Shown here: one piece after another, positions 33,169 through 42,252 of the stretch
Numbering within the stretch: position 1 is the first letter of the stretch
Layout of the letters: the number at the start of each line of letters is the position of its first letter
Assembly: GCA_031979385.1 (NCBI GenBank)
Contig: DALZEF010000002.1
Location: forward strand, 1 to 64,000
Direction: 5' to 3'
From: Timonella sp031979385
Lineage (GTDB): Bacteria; Actinomycetota; Actinomycetes; Actinomycetales; Cellulomonadaceae
Length of the DNA: 64,000 bases
Position numbers and translations under genes: made by a program
Notes under the pieces: generated by a model
Databases searched by the model: none
The model's input: only the letters and a program-made list of their open reading frames with translations
Told to the model about the DNA's origin: nothing

Positions 33169-36100
33169 TTGGCCACGCACACCGAACACGAAAACACCCG
33201 AACACTGGCACCCCAGGTGCTCGGGGTTGTCGTATCCGTTGGGCGGACGCCCTACCTGCCTGGCGTGCTCAGGTCGATCGCCGAGCAGGAGGTCGCACCA
33301 CACAGAGTTGTCCTCGTGGATGTCAGTGCGCGTGCAGACATTGAGGTCTTGGACGTAGCCGTGCTCAACGACGCTGGGATAGACGTGCAGATAGTGCACG
33401 CCCCACGCGCACGGACGTTCGGTTCTGCGGTCTCAACCGGACTGAACTCGATAGATCTGCACGAGCAGTGGCTGTGGCTCCTACACGATGACGCCATCGC
33501 ACACCCCGGTGCCCTCGCCGCCCAGCTCAAGCCCGTCGAACACACCTCAAGCCTCTCGATCGTCGGGGCCAAACAGCGCAAGCTCGGTGAGGGCAAGGAA
33601 CTCATCAACGTCGGCTACTCCACCTCCCGAGCCGGCACCTTGTTCACCGGGATCGAAAGCCAGGAGTTCGACCAAGGGCAACACGACTCCCGCGACGACG
33701 TGTATGCGGTATCGCTCAACGGGGCACTCGTGTCGTCCGCGGCATGGCTCGAACTCAAGGGCACCGAGCCCGCCTTCGGCAAATACGGCGACTCCCTCGA
33801 CTTCTGCCGTCGTGCGCGGCTCGCTGGGCACCGCATCATCATCGAGGCGCAGGCTGTTGTCGAACACGCGCAAGCGGACTACATGAACATCCGGGAGCAC
33901 GAGGAACTGACCCAAACCCCACGGCCAACGGTGCTTGATGAGGAGCCTGCGGCGAGATCCTTTTGGGCGCGCCTGACCAGTTCGATGCTCTTTGGCGCAA
34001 CTAACTACTCGATTTTTCTCTTTCCCTTTATCCTCATCGCGGCGATTGTTGTCGCACCGCTGCGTATGCTGTACCGGCTGCTCACCAAGGCTCCGCGCCT
34101 CGCCGTGCAGGAATTGCTTGCGCCGTTCTGGCTTGCCGCGAAGTTCCCGGCCGTCATCCGATTGCGGTCCAAGATCGTGCGAACCAAGAAGGTGTCGGCC
34201 GAGGTGCTCGTACCACTCATGGCCTCAACCGCTGAGATCAGGAACGCCCGCCGCAACCGACGCCTCGCACGTACTGCTCTGCGCAAACGGCTCTACGGGC
34301 CGAGCGACCTCGATCGCCGCGAGTTCCGCGCACTGGCACGCAAACGCATAGCAGTGCTCGGGATCGTCACCTTCATCATGGTTGCTGCGACCCTGTACGC
34401 GCTGCATGACCTCATGGGGGCTGTGACCGGAGACGACCGACTTGTGGGCGGTGCGATGCTCCCCGCGCAGGGTGGTTGGCCGGAACTGTGGCAGCACTGG
34501 AGCAGCGGTTGGATTCGCGATGGTCTTGGCGCCTCTGCACCGTCCGACCCACTACTTGCAACTCTCGCGCCGGTTATGGTGCTCACGTTAGGAAACATGC
34601 AGCTTGCCGCGAATCTCGTGATGATAGGGGCGCTGCTTGCCAGCGCGATGGGTGCCTGGTTCGCTGCAGGAGCGATCTCCCGCTCGGTGACTGCCCGCGC
34701 CTGGACCGCGCTCATCTGGGCTGCGGCCCCAACGATGCTCTTCGCCCTTGAACAAGGACGTATGGGAGCGGTCATCGCCCACTCCGCGTTGCCCTGGCTT
34801 GCCCTCACCGTCATGCGAGGACTGGGCCTCAACAAGCGCGACGCCCGTGGGGCGCTGAGGTTCCGCCACGAACAACGTCAAGAAGAACAACTCGTCGCCG
34901 CCGGTGTCGTCGCCGAGACCCCCGCCACGCAGCCGCGCCGTTCGCTGGCTGCCATCGGTGGGGCTGCTCTCATCTTTGCGGTCATCGTCGCGGCGGTTCC
35001 CGTACTGCTGCTGCCAGGACTCATCGTCTTCGGACTCGCGGGCCTCTTCAGCCGAGCCCGTGCCCTGCTCTTCGTACCCATCCCAGCGCTCGCGGTCCTC
35101 GGACCGGTGCTGTTCCGTGGCTTTGTGAACCGTGAGGTCGGCGGCTGGCGAGTGTTGTTTGCCGATCCAGGCGCCGCCTTTGCCTATGAACCGTCCCTGC
35201 CCTGGCAGCGCCTGCTCGGTGTGCCATCAGCGGTTATGGACGTGTCACTCGACAGCGGGCTGGCGCAGGCGGTGACAGCGATCCAGCCATATGTATTGGG
35301 TGGGGCACTGCTGATCGGAGCGCTGGTGTCTCTTGGGCGCCGTGGCCCGCGTGCGGGGCAGATCCGTCTGGCGTGGTGGATCGCACTACTAGGGCTTGTG
35401 ACCTCGCTCGCCAGTTCCGCAATCGTGGTTGCCTCCGGTGAGAGCGGAGCCATCACCGGATGGTCCGGCTCCGGGGTATCGCTCATGACGTTCGGTTTGC
35501 TTGCCGCGTGTCTCTTGGCTTCCGACGAGGTGGCGGCGGCAGCTCTGACCCGTTCGTTTGGTTGGCGGCAGGTATCGCTTGGCCTTGCCACGCTCGCTGT
35601 CTTCGTGCTGCCCATCGGGACGCTCGCAGTGTGGGGCAGCGACCGCGACATCGCCCACGAGTCGTCGAGCGGTGCTGCGACACCGGCAGCGAACCTCAAG
35701 GCGATCGATCGTGCACTCGTGCCCGCCGTGGCCCAGCAGATGCAGACCTCCGGGCGCCAAGCTCGCGTGCTTGGCATCCAACCGTCAGGGGTTGGCCGGA
35801 TCTCCTATCAGCTCATGCACGGTGACGGGATGCAGCTCATGGAAACGTCCACCGTCGTGGACGTCGCCTATCTGACTGGGCGTCCCGACGACATCGCCGG
35901 GTTGGTTGCACACCTTGCGCGCGGCCTTGAGCAGGAGGGGCACAGCGCCTCCGCGTATCAACTCGCGTCCATGGGCATCGGTGCGGTGCTCGTGCCGCCG
36001 GGAGACAGTGACGAATACGCGCAACTGATCGCGCGTCTCGACACCGTTGCTGGACTGCAACGCATTACCGAGAACGAGACTGGAACCGTTTGGCGTGTTG

Positions 36101-36687
36101 ATCCACGCGTGCTCGAAGCCGAACGTGCCTACGGCGAAGTCTCCTCCGTGAGCGCACGCAACGCCATCGCGCAGGAACGCGCGGCGAGCCAGGCAGTTGA
36201 ATCGGAACTAGGTCCAGACGGTTCTACACCGGCCAACCTGACCGCCGACGAAGGCGAGGGAACAACGTCAGGTGAGGGATCGTCGCCAATCGAACTCGAG
36301 ACCACCACCGTGGTGGTCGCAGGCGAACCGGCCTGGGCGACCACCTACGTGCGGGGCGAGGACGGGGCGTTGCGCGACCCGGAGACGTTGTCTGCCGGAC
36401 GACTCGCCGTCCGCACCCGAATTGAGGCCGGCGCTGAGCGCACCATCGTGCTCGCTGAAAATGCTGCACCGGGCTGGAGCGCAACCCTCGGTGGACGAAC
36501 TCTCACCAGTGCACAGGTCAACGGCATGCAGGCATTCGTCATTCCCGAGGGCGAGGGCGGACAACTGAAGATCGCATACGAACGGTCATCGCGTATCGCG
36601 TGGCTCGTGCTGCAGAGCGTTGTGCTCGTGGCGTTCGGTGCGCTCGCGATTCCCGTACGACGGAGGGGAACCCAGAGATGGGCGTGA
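33169..36687 (+). CDS. giant GT2 glycosyltransferase fused to a polytopic membrane region
   Basis: The product has 1,172 residues. Residues 15-250 form a family 2 glycosyltransferase domain (VVVSVGRTPYLPGVLRSIAE, the acidic WLLHDDA motif, and KYGDSLDFCRRARLAGHRI). One helix follows near 280, then a cluster of about ten transmembrane helices (390-830), and finally an extracytoplasmic Ala/Glu-rich domain closed by a last helix and a basic end (VRRRGTQRW). TTG 33169 is used, with AGGAAGG 7 bases upstream. The gene overlaps the DUF5719 gene. Homologues lie between whiB2 and DUF5719 in many actinobacteria. The acceptor sugar or protein is not known. Confidence 0.85.
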   Translation: MATHTEHENTRTLAPQVLGVVVSVGRTPYLPGVLRSIAEQEVAPHRVVLVDVSARADIEVLDVAVLNDAGIDVQIVHAPRARTFGSAVSTGLNSIDLHEQWLWLLHDDAIAHPGALAAQLKPVEHTSSLSIVGAKQRKLGEGKELINVGYSTSRAGTLFTGIESQEFDQGQHDSRDDVYAVSLNGALVSSAAWLELKGTEPAFGKYGDSLDFCRRARLAGHRIIIEAQAVVEHAQADYMNIREHEELTQTPRPTVLDEEPAARSFWARLTSSMLFGATNYSIFLFPFILIAAIVVAPLRMLYRLLTKAPRLAVQELLAPFWLAAKFPAVIRLRSKIVRTKKVSAEVLVPLMASTAEIRNARRNRRLARTALRKRLYGPSDLDRREFRALARKRIAVLGIVTFIMVAATLYALHDLMGAVTGDDRLVGGAMLPAQGGWPELWQHWSSGWIRDGLGASAPSDPLLATLAPVMVLTLGNMQLAANLVMIGALLASAMGAWFAAGAISRSVTARAWTALIWAAAPTMLFALEQGRMGAVIAHSALPWLALTVMRGLGLNKRDARGALRFRHEQRQEEQLVAAGVVAETPATQPRRSLAAIGGAALIFAVIVAAVPVLLLPGLIVFGLAGLFSRARALLFVPIPALAVLGPVLFRGFVNREVGGWRVLFADPGAAFAYEPSLPWQRLLGVPSAVMDVSLDSGLAQAVTAIQPYVLGGALLIGALVSLGRRGPRAGQIRLAWWIALLGLVTSLASSAIVVASGESGAITGWSGSGVSLMTFGLLAACLLASDEVAAAALTRSFGWRQVSLGLATLAVFVLPIGTLAVWGSDRDIAHESSSGAATPAANLKAIDRALVPAVAQQMQTSGRQARVLGIQPSGVGRISYQLMHGDGMQLMETSTVVDVAYLTGRPDDIAGLVAHLARGLEQEGHSASAYQLASMGIGAVLVPPGDSDEYAQLIARLDTVAGLQRITENETGTVWRVDPRVLEAERAYGEVSSVSARNAIAQERAASQAVESELGPDGSTPANLTADEGEGTTSGEGSSPIELETTTVVVAGEPAWATTYVRGEDGALRDPETLSAGRLAVRTRIEAGAERTIVLAENAAPGWSATLGGRTLTSAQVNGMQAFVIPEGEGGQLKIAYERSSRIAWLVLQSVVLVAFGALAIPVRRRGTQRWA

Positions 36688-38666
36688 AAACTAGCGAACA
36701 GGTCACACACACTGACAAGAGATCGACACGTTTCCTTCGTGCACTGTCCGGACTGACCGCCGTTGCGTGTGTCGGGGCACTGGGCGTGCTCGGCACACAC
36801 GGATTCGTCGACAACGCTGGAGCACGGGCCACCGGCACCGGGATAACCGTTGCGGCACCAGCGGTATCGCTCGTGTGCCCGCAGGGTTTTGCGGCCGATG
36901 GGACAGCCCGAGGCGGTTCAGGGGTCGGAGTCGATGGAATCGACGACCAGCCAGTCACCGTCGCTCACAACTTTGCCGCGGCCCTGATCGGCGGGGAGGG
37001 AAGTGTTCGCTATGGGCAACTTCCGGTTCCGCGGGTGAGCGGCGCAGACTCGGACGATGAACTGAACTCCGGGTCGGTTGGGGCTGGTGCGATCACCCCT
37101 CCGGCTCCGGAAACCCCCGGACCAGGTGGGGCGCTGGTGGTTGGTGAAGCCACCAACAGTCGTGCGGCAATCACCCGGATCTCGGAATCGACCGGTGCGC
37201 TCTACGCCACAACTGCCGATAGAGCGGTGTGGGACCCCGCTGGCGGGACGTTGACCGCGGCCTCGTTCCTTGAAAGCCAAAGCGGTGGCGACCAACGCGG
37301 AATCGCCGCCGCCTCCTGCGGTGCGGCTGCGAGCGAGCACTGGCTCGTTGGCGGATCGACCTCGGTCGGTAGCTCGAGCACGCTCATCATCCAAAACCCG
37401 TCCCTGACGCCCGCCACAGTGACCATCACCCTGTGGGGTCCCTCCGGTCGCGTGGAACTCGCAGGTTCCGACACATATATCGTGCCCGGTGGAGCGCAGG
37501 TGTCCGCGTTGCTTGAGGCTGTGGCACCCGAACAACGACGCATGGCAGTGCACGTCCAAGCCCAAGGAGCACTCGTCACCGCATATCTTCAGCAGGGGCA
37601 GCTGGACGGGATCACGCCCGGTGGTATCGACTACGTGACGGGGTCTGCTGCGCCATCGCGGGTTCAGGCCATCACCGGAATTCAAACCTCGGGCGTTGGG
37701 GTCGAATCCGACGATGCCTCATTCGTCCGGCTTGTGGTTCCCGACTTCAGTGAGCCCGTGAACCTTGCGGAACAGAGCGAGGAAGACGCCGCATCGGTGG
37801 ACTCTGAGGTCATTGGCTCAGCGCGCCTCTATCTGCTTGGCCCTGACGGCAACATCGTCCTGTTCGGAGCCGAAGAGATCGAACTGGTCGCCGGTAGCGT
37901 TCAAGACATCGAACTCGGTGGAGTCCCGGCGGGAGTGTACTCGGTGATCATTGAGGCGGATGTTCCGCTGCTCGCCGGTGCGGCATCGGTACTGCGTGGC
38001 ACCGAGTCTCCTGATCAACCACTGATCGGCACGCCGAAGGACATCGCCTGGGTGAGTTCCACGCCTGCGTTGTCCAACCCGCAGTACACGGTCGCGGAAC
38101 GGTTCGCTGCGCTTGAACTCGGCCACGATCAGTTCGCGGGGGAACTGGAGCAATCTTCTGGGTCTGGTGCGCTCGCCATTCCAGCAGGAGTGAGGGGAAC
38201 GGTGTCCATCCTCGGTGTACCGCAGGTCGAAGACGTTGCGGCACTCGACGCCGTGCTCACGGATATCCCGCTTGTGTACTCGGCGTTGGAGAGCGAAGCC
38301 TCTGGTCTTGATGCGCCGGAGAACCAAGGCGAGGCCACTGACGAGGAACTCTCAGAGGAAGCAGCGGCACGGCTTGAACGCTGGGTGCCGAACATCTCAG
38401 CCACGGTTGTCGGATATGGCACGAATGGCCAGGTGGTCGGTACCCGTGATGTGCTCCTTGCGCCTGGACAGTCAACCACCGTGGATCTCTCCGACTTTGG
38501 GAACGTGGCTGCTGTCGCGGTCATCGAGGGGGAAGACTCTCACGTCAACTGGTCTGTTGCGCTGAACTCGCCTGGATTGTCGGGAGCGGTGAGCCACCTG
38601 GCACCGGTCGTGGTGGGGCAAGAACCGACCGACATGTGGGTGGCAAGGACTCAGCAACTCCAATAG
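36678..38666 (+). CDS. DUF5719 family secreted/anchored protein
   Basis: The product has 662 residues. A basic N-terminus and one hydrophobic helix (about 21-42) act as signal anchor. The rest is predicted outside the cell, with repeated beta-rich segments that contain invariant-looking blocks such as STLIIQNPSLTPATVTITLW and LLAPGQSTTVDL, typical of DUF5719. No enzymatic motif is visible. ATG 36678 has GGAGGGG upstream and overlaps the glycosyltransferase gene by 10 bases, so the two are translationally coupled and probably act together at the surface. Confidence 0.82.
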   Translation: MGVKTSEQVTHTDKRSTRFLRALSGLTAVACVGALGVLGTHGFVDNAGARATGTGITVAAPAVSLVCPQGFAADGTARGGSGVGVDGIDDQPVTVAHNFAAALIGGEGSVRYGQLPVPRVSGADSDDELNSGSVGAGAITPPAPETPGPGGALVVGEATNSRAAITRISESTGALYATTADRAVWDPAGGTLTAASFLESQSGGDQRGIAAASCGAAASEHWLVGGSTSVGSSSTLIIQNPSLTPATVTITLWGPSGRVELAGSDTYIVPGGAQVSALLEAVAPEQRRMAVHVQAQGALVTAYLQQGQLDGITPGGIDYVTGSAAPSRVQAITGIQTSGVGVESDDASFVRLVVPDFSEPVNLAEQSEEDAASVDSEVIGSARLYLLGPDGNIVLFGAEEIELVAGSVQDIELGGVPAGVYSVIIEADVPLLAGAASVLRGTESPDQPLIGTPKDIAWVSSTPALSNPQYTVAERFAALELGHDQFAGELEQSSGSGALAIPAGVRGTVSILGVPQVEDVAALDAVLTDIPLVYSALESEASGLDAPENQGEATDEELSEEAAARLERWVPNISATVVGYGTNGQVVGTRDVLLAPGQSTTVDLSDFGNVAAVAVIEGEDSHVNWSVALNSPGLSGAVSHLAPVVVGQEPTDMWVARTQQLQ

Positions 38667-38703
38667 CACTGTTCTCCTGACCAGACCTCAGTGGATTAGG
38701 CTT

Positions 38704-39324
38704 GTGTCTATGGCGTTTTCCTCGTCTCCTGACGTTCCGGGCAGCGGCCCGCACCGGCCCAGCACCCCTCTACCGATCCGCGATGACGGCACCGCAGGCC
38801 GTGGGATTGATCGACGGGCTTTCCGTGCACCGGGGAGTTTCCAGGACAGCCCTTCAGCGACCTCGGTAAGCCCAGCAGACTTCGCCGAGGTCATGGCTAG
38901 GTCAGGCATGACTGTCACTCGGGCGCGACGGGATCGCCGGGGCCGCGGTATCCGTGGCCTGAAGTATCCGCCGTTTCATCCGTTGTATCGCACACGCAAG
39001 GAACTGTTCGATGAGGCCGTCGTCACCTACGTGGCTCGTCTTGAGATGACGTGGGGTAGGGAACTGCGCGGAACCGAGTTCGCGGTTGAAGAGGTGCCGC
39101 CCTCGGATCCTTCGCCATGGGAACGTGGCGGGATCACGCTGGGCCGTTACTTCCCTGCTGTCAGCGGCCAACCGAGCAGAATCGTGATCTATCGTCGTCC
39201 AGTCGAGGCTCGCGCTGAAGGGCGTGAGGAACTAGCAGCGATCATCAGAGACGTCATCGTGGACAATATCGCGTTCATGTTGAGTAAGGCTCCGCACGAG
39301 ATCGATGGTGACTATCAGTCGTAG
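38704..39324 (+). CDS. degenerate zincin-like metallopeptidase family protein
   Basis: The product has 206 residues. After a disordered N-terminal 65 residues it has RRDRRGRGIRGLKYPPFHP and a domain related to the zincin-like family PF06262 (DUF1025). In active members a HExxH motif occupies the helix that here reads EELAAIIRDVIVDNIAFMLS, so both His and Glu are lost. The mycobacterial neighbour of whiB2 (Rv3259) belongs to the same degenerate group. A structural or regulatory role is more likely than proteolysis. Confidence 0.75.
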   Translation: MSMAFSSSPDVPGSGPHRPSTPLPIRDDGTAGRGIDRRAFRAPGSFQDSPSATSVSPADFAEVMARSGMTVTRARRDRRGRGIRGLKYPPFHPLYRTRKELFDEAVVTYVARLEMTWGRELRGTEFAVEEVPPSDPSPWERGGITLGRYFPAVSGQPSRIVIYRRPVEARAEGREELAAIIRDVIVDNIAFMLSKAPHEIDGDYQS

Positions 39325-39499
39325 CTCAACCGCTCCCACCCCGCCATGCTGGAAAGTAGGCCGGGGACAAACGAGGACGGCTCGTCGCCAATAAAAATGT
39401 GGCTGTCAGGCCACACAAACCGCATTATGGGACAGGATTCACAGGCCCGCACGGCGTGTGGTGCGGAACCTTGTGAAGATTCGGAGTACATTTTTGGCT

Positions 39500-40192
39500 G
39501 TGAGTTCCTTCCGTCAATGTTCCCGCACCGCCTGCGCGCGCGAGGCCGTAGCGACTTTGACCTACGTGTACTCGGATTCGACGGCGGTTCTCGGCCCACT
39601 TGCGGTGGCCGCCGAGCCGCACAGTTATGACCTGTGCCAGGCGCACGCAAGCCGCCTGACCGCGCCGCGTGGCTGGGAGGTTGTGCGGGTTGCGGTTCCG
39701 GGAGATGCGGTTCAGGGGATTTACGACGATCCGGCGGGTTCCGCTTCCACCTCCACTGGGTCCGTGCCCGGGTTGACCGACACACTCACGCGCCGCCAAC
39801 TTGCGGAAGTACGAGCCAAAGAGCAGGAGATGCTCGATCAGGGCGCTCCTGCACTCGATGAGTTCGAGCAGCGGAAACTTGAGATCTCGAAGCCGTTGAC
39901 TGAGCCAGACGACGACTGGGCGGCGATTGCCGACGTCGTTCGCCACGACGACCCTGCTGCCCCGGTTGGAGCGACTGTTGGCGTTACGGCGGCCTCTCCC
40001 GTGGGCGCCGCGGGTGTGGGGGCTGGTGTTGGGTATCTCGCTGGCAAACGCTCGGCGGGCACTGCGGTCCCAGAGGGATTCATTCCACCTGAGAATCTGG
40101 TGCGTCCGCGTCATGCCGCTGATCCTGAGCCGGTGCAAAAGGGTGAGGTGGCGCGCCGCGGTCATTTGCGGATGCTGCGCGACGATTCCTGA
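39500..40192 (+). CDS. DUF3499 family protein
   Basis: The product begins SSFRQCSRTACAREAVATLT, with Cys pairs that could bind metal, followed by YVYSDSTAVLGPLA and SYDLCQAHASRLTAPRGWEV. This is the conserved core of DUF3499 (Rv3258c in Mycobacterium). A variable Pro/Ala-rich region fills the second half. GTG 39500 is preferred because the conserved core starts at residue 4. A start at 39458 would add 14 residues. TACATT ends 7 bases before GTG, so the message may be leaderless. Function unknown. Confidence 0.78.
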   Translation: MSSFRQCSRTACAREAVATLTYVYSDSTAVLGPLAVAAEPHSYDLCQAHASRLTAPRGWEVVRVAVPGDAVQGIYDDPAGSASTSTGSVPGLTDTLTRRQLAEVRAKEQEMLDQGAPALDEFEQRKLEISKPLTEPDDDWAAIADVVRHDDPAAPVGATVGVTAASPVGAAGVGAGVGYLAGKRSAGTAVPEGFIPPENLVRPRHAADPEPVQKGEVARRGHLRMLRDDS

Positions 40193-40227
40193 GTCTGCTT
40201 GAAGCTTGAGCGGGGTAGGCTTGACCC

Positions 40228-41712
40228 ATGACTTTTACGCCTGTTGACCTGTCGTCTCTCATCAAGTCGTATGACGTGCGGGGGATCGTCCCCGAGCCGT
40301 TTAGCCCTACCGTTGCTCGCGCTATCGGCGCGGCGTTCGCAACGGTTGTTGTGATCCCAGATGCCGGCGAGGCAGGGGACGCCACCCCTTCTGATGTCAC
40401 CAAGGCCGCAGGGCGCCCACGGGTTGTTGTCGGCCATGACATGCGCGATTCCGGGCCTGAGCTCGTTGCGGCGTTCGTGTCCGGTCTGACCGATGCTGGT
40501 ATTGACGTCATCAACATTGGGTTGTGCTCAACTGATGGGCTCTATCACGCGTCAGGCACCTACGACGTTCCGGGTGCCATGTTCACCGCGAGTCATAACC
40601 CAGCCGAGTACAACGGCATCAAACTGTGCCGTGCGGGCGCTCGACCAGTTGGCCAGGACACGGGACTCACTCGGATCAAGGAACTTGCGCAGCAGTATCT
40701 TGCACATGGTCTGCCGGGCCCTGCAACTCAACTGGGCTCCGAGACGCGGCGGTCGACTCTGAGCGAATATGCGAAGTTCCTACGCGACCTCGTTGACCTG
40801 TCGGATATCCGCCCGCTCAAGGTGGTTGTGGACGCTGGAAACGGCATGGGTGGTTACACGGTTCCCGCGGTGCTTGGAACTGCGGCAAGCCTGCCTGAAC
40901 TTCCGCTGGAGATCGTGCCACTCTACTTCGAACTCGACGGTACCTTCCCCAACCATGAGGCTAACCCGCTCGACCCTAAGAACCTGGTGGACCTGCAAAA
41001 GGCCGTGGTCGAACACGGGGCAGACATCGGTCTGGCCTTTGACGGTGACGCGGACCGCTGTTTTGTGGTGGACGAGCAGGGCAACCCGGTAAGCCCATCC
41101 GCGATCACGGGTCTCGTGGGGCTACGGGAGATCGCGAAGGAAAAGGCCGAAGGGCGCGAGGTCACGATCATCCACAACCTCATCACCTCGCGCGCTGTGC
41201 CTGACTTCATGCAGGGAGCAGGCGCGAAGACAGTGCGGACCCGTGTGGGCCACTCGTTCATCAAAGCGCAGATGGCTGAACATGATGCTGTGTTCGGCGG
41301 CGAACACTCGGCGCACTACTACTTCCGGGACTTCTTCTTCGCAGACACGGGGATGCTTGCAGCAATGCATGTCCTTGCAGCGCTGGGGGAACAAGAACAT
41401 CCATTGTCAGCAATTGCGGACATGTACGAGCCATACGTGGCCTCGGGCGAAATCAATTCCACGATCGAGGACGTTGACGCGGCCCGTCAGCGCGTCATCC
41501 AGGCATACGTCGAGGAAAAGGGCGCAGGGGACGTTGAGGTCGATGAACTGGACGGCCTGACGATCTCGCACTGGCACTCCCACCCACAGTGGTGGTTCAA
41601 CCTTCGCGCCTCCAACACAGAGCCGCTGCTGCGCCTGAACGTTGAGGCTGCCGACGAAGACATGATGGAAAAGGTCCGTGACGATGTGCTCGGCCTAGTC
41701 CGTGGTGAATAG
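40228..41712 (+). CDS. manB: phosphomannomutase/phosphoglucomutase ManB
   Basis: This alpha-D-phosphohexomutase has 494 residues. The phosphoserine loop MFTASHNPAEYNG carries Ser122, the metal loop is AFDGDADRCFVV, GGEHSAHYYFRDFF is the sugar loop, and RASNTEPLLRLNVEA binds phosphate. An insert of about 25 residues between strands 1 and 2 (VIPDAGEAGDATPSDVTK) is unusual. It interconverts mannose-6-P and mannose-1-P for GDP-mannose and thus cell-envelope mannosides. The gene order with DUF3499 and whiB2 is conserved in actinobacteria. Confidence 0.94.
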   Translation: MTFTPVDLSSLIKSYDVRGIVPEPFSPTVARAIGAAFATVVVIPDAGEAGDATPSDVTKAAGRPRVVVGHDMRDSGPELVAAFVSGLTDAGIDVINIGLCSTDGLYHASGTYDVPGAMFTASHNPAEYNGIKLCRAGARPVGQDTGLTRIKELAQQYLAHGLPGPATQLGSETRRSTLSEYAKFLRDLVDLSDIRPLKVVVDAGNGMGGYTVPAVLGTAASLPELPLEIVPLYFELDGTFPNHEANPLDPKNLVDLQKAVVEHGADIGLAFDGDADRCFVVDEQGNPVSPSAITGLVGLREIAKEKAEGREVTIIHNLITSRAVPDFMQGAGAKTVRTRVGHSFIKAQMAEHDAVFGGEHSAHYYFRDFFFADTGMLAAMHVLAALGEQEHPLSAIADMYEPYVASGEINSTIEDVDAARQRVIQAYVEEKGAGDVEVDELDGLTISHWHSHPQWWFNLRASNTEPLLRLNVEAADEDMMEKVRDDVLGLVRGE

Positions 41713-41732
41713 CTAATACAAAGGAACGCGAC

Positions 41733-41927
41733 ATGACCAACACCCATAACCTTGATGCTTGGATCCGCGAAGCCCTGCGCTGCCCGGTGACCGGAGCGGA
41801 ACTCGTGGAAGGCACCGGCCCAAACGGGGAACCTGAACTTCACTCCACAAGCACGCAGCGTCCGCTCGCATACCCGATCCGCGAGGGTATTCCAGTGCTC
41901 CTTGAGAGTGAGGCTCGTCCGCTCTGA
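41733..41927 (+). CDS. Trm112 family protein
   Basis: This small protein of 64 residues has the Trm112-like signatures LRCPVTGAELVE and YPIREGIPVLLESEA. Bacterial YcaR/Trm112 proteins are small zinc-ribbon or activator-type partners. Here only one Cys remains (Cys17), so zinc binding is doubtful. AAGGAA precedes the ATG. The gene is 20 bases after manB and probably cotranscribed. Confidence 0.85.
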   Translation: MTNTHNLDAWIREALRCPVTGAELVEGTGPNGEPELHSTSTQRPLAYPIREGIPVLLESEARPL

Positions 41928-41960
41928 GCCACCCCTCCACTACGAGGATCACCACCTGAT

Positions 41961-41996
41961 GTGGCCCATGTCTGGATTAATCTCGACATGGGCCAC
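41961..41996 (+). terminator. terminator of the manB operon
   Basis: A 12-bp perfect stem (41961-41972 with 41985-41996) with a 12-base loop lies 33 bases after the Trm112 gene. No T-run follows. Confidence 0.75.
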
Positions 41997-42000
41997 ACTC

Positions 42001-42252
42001 GTGTGTGGAGAGGCTCCACCCGTTGGCTAATCTTCTGCACGAGGCTAAGAGACACTCCCACCGAAGGATGGGTTGGAGACACCATGGAGGGCCGGAAACC
42101 GTGGCGCTCAATCCATCCTGTCACCTGCCGATGTATATGACATCGCCAAGTTCGCACACGACCGTCGCTGTATGACGCAACGAACTATTGGCCCGGTTTA
42201 GTGAGAATTGTCTGGAGAGATCGTCATATTATTGCGCAGAGGAGGGGTGACA
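42001..42252 (+). promoter_or_regulatory. structured leader upstream of the CHAP hydrolase gene
   Basis: The region contains a 10-bp long-range pairing, GGATGGGTTG (42066-42075) with CAATCCATCC (42109-42118), enclosing a CCATGG/CCGTGG hairpin and conserved-looking single-stranded purines. Such leaders in front of cell-wall hydrolases are often cyclic di-AMP riboswitches, but I cannot match the known core. The coding start is preceded by AGGAGGGG. Confidence 0.4.

Noticed and set aside
42001..42252. Firm call of a cyclic di-AMP (ydaO) riboswitch
   Set aside because: Position and downstream gene type fit, but the conserved core sequences could not be matched, so it is left as a structured leader.
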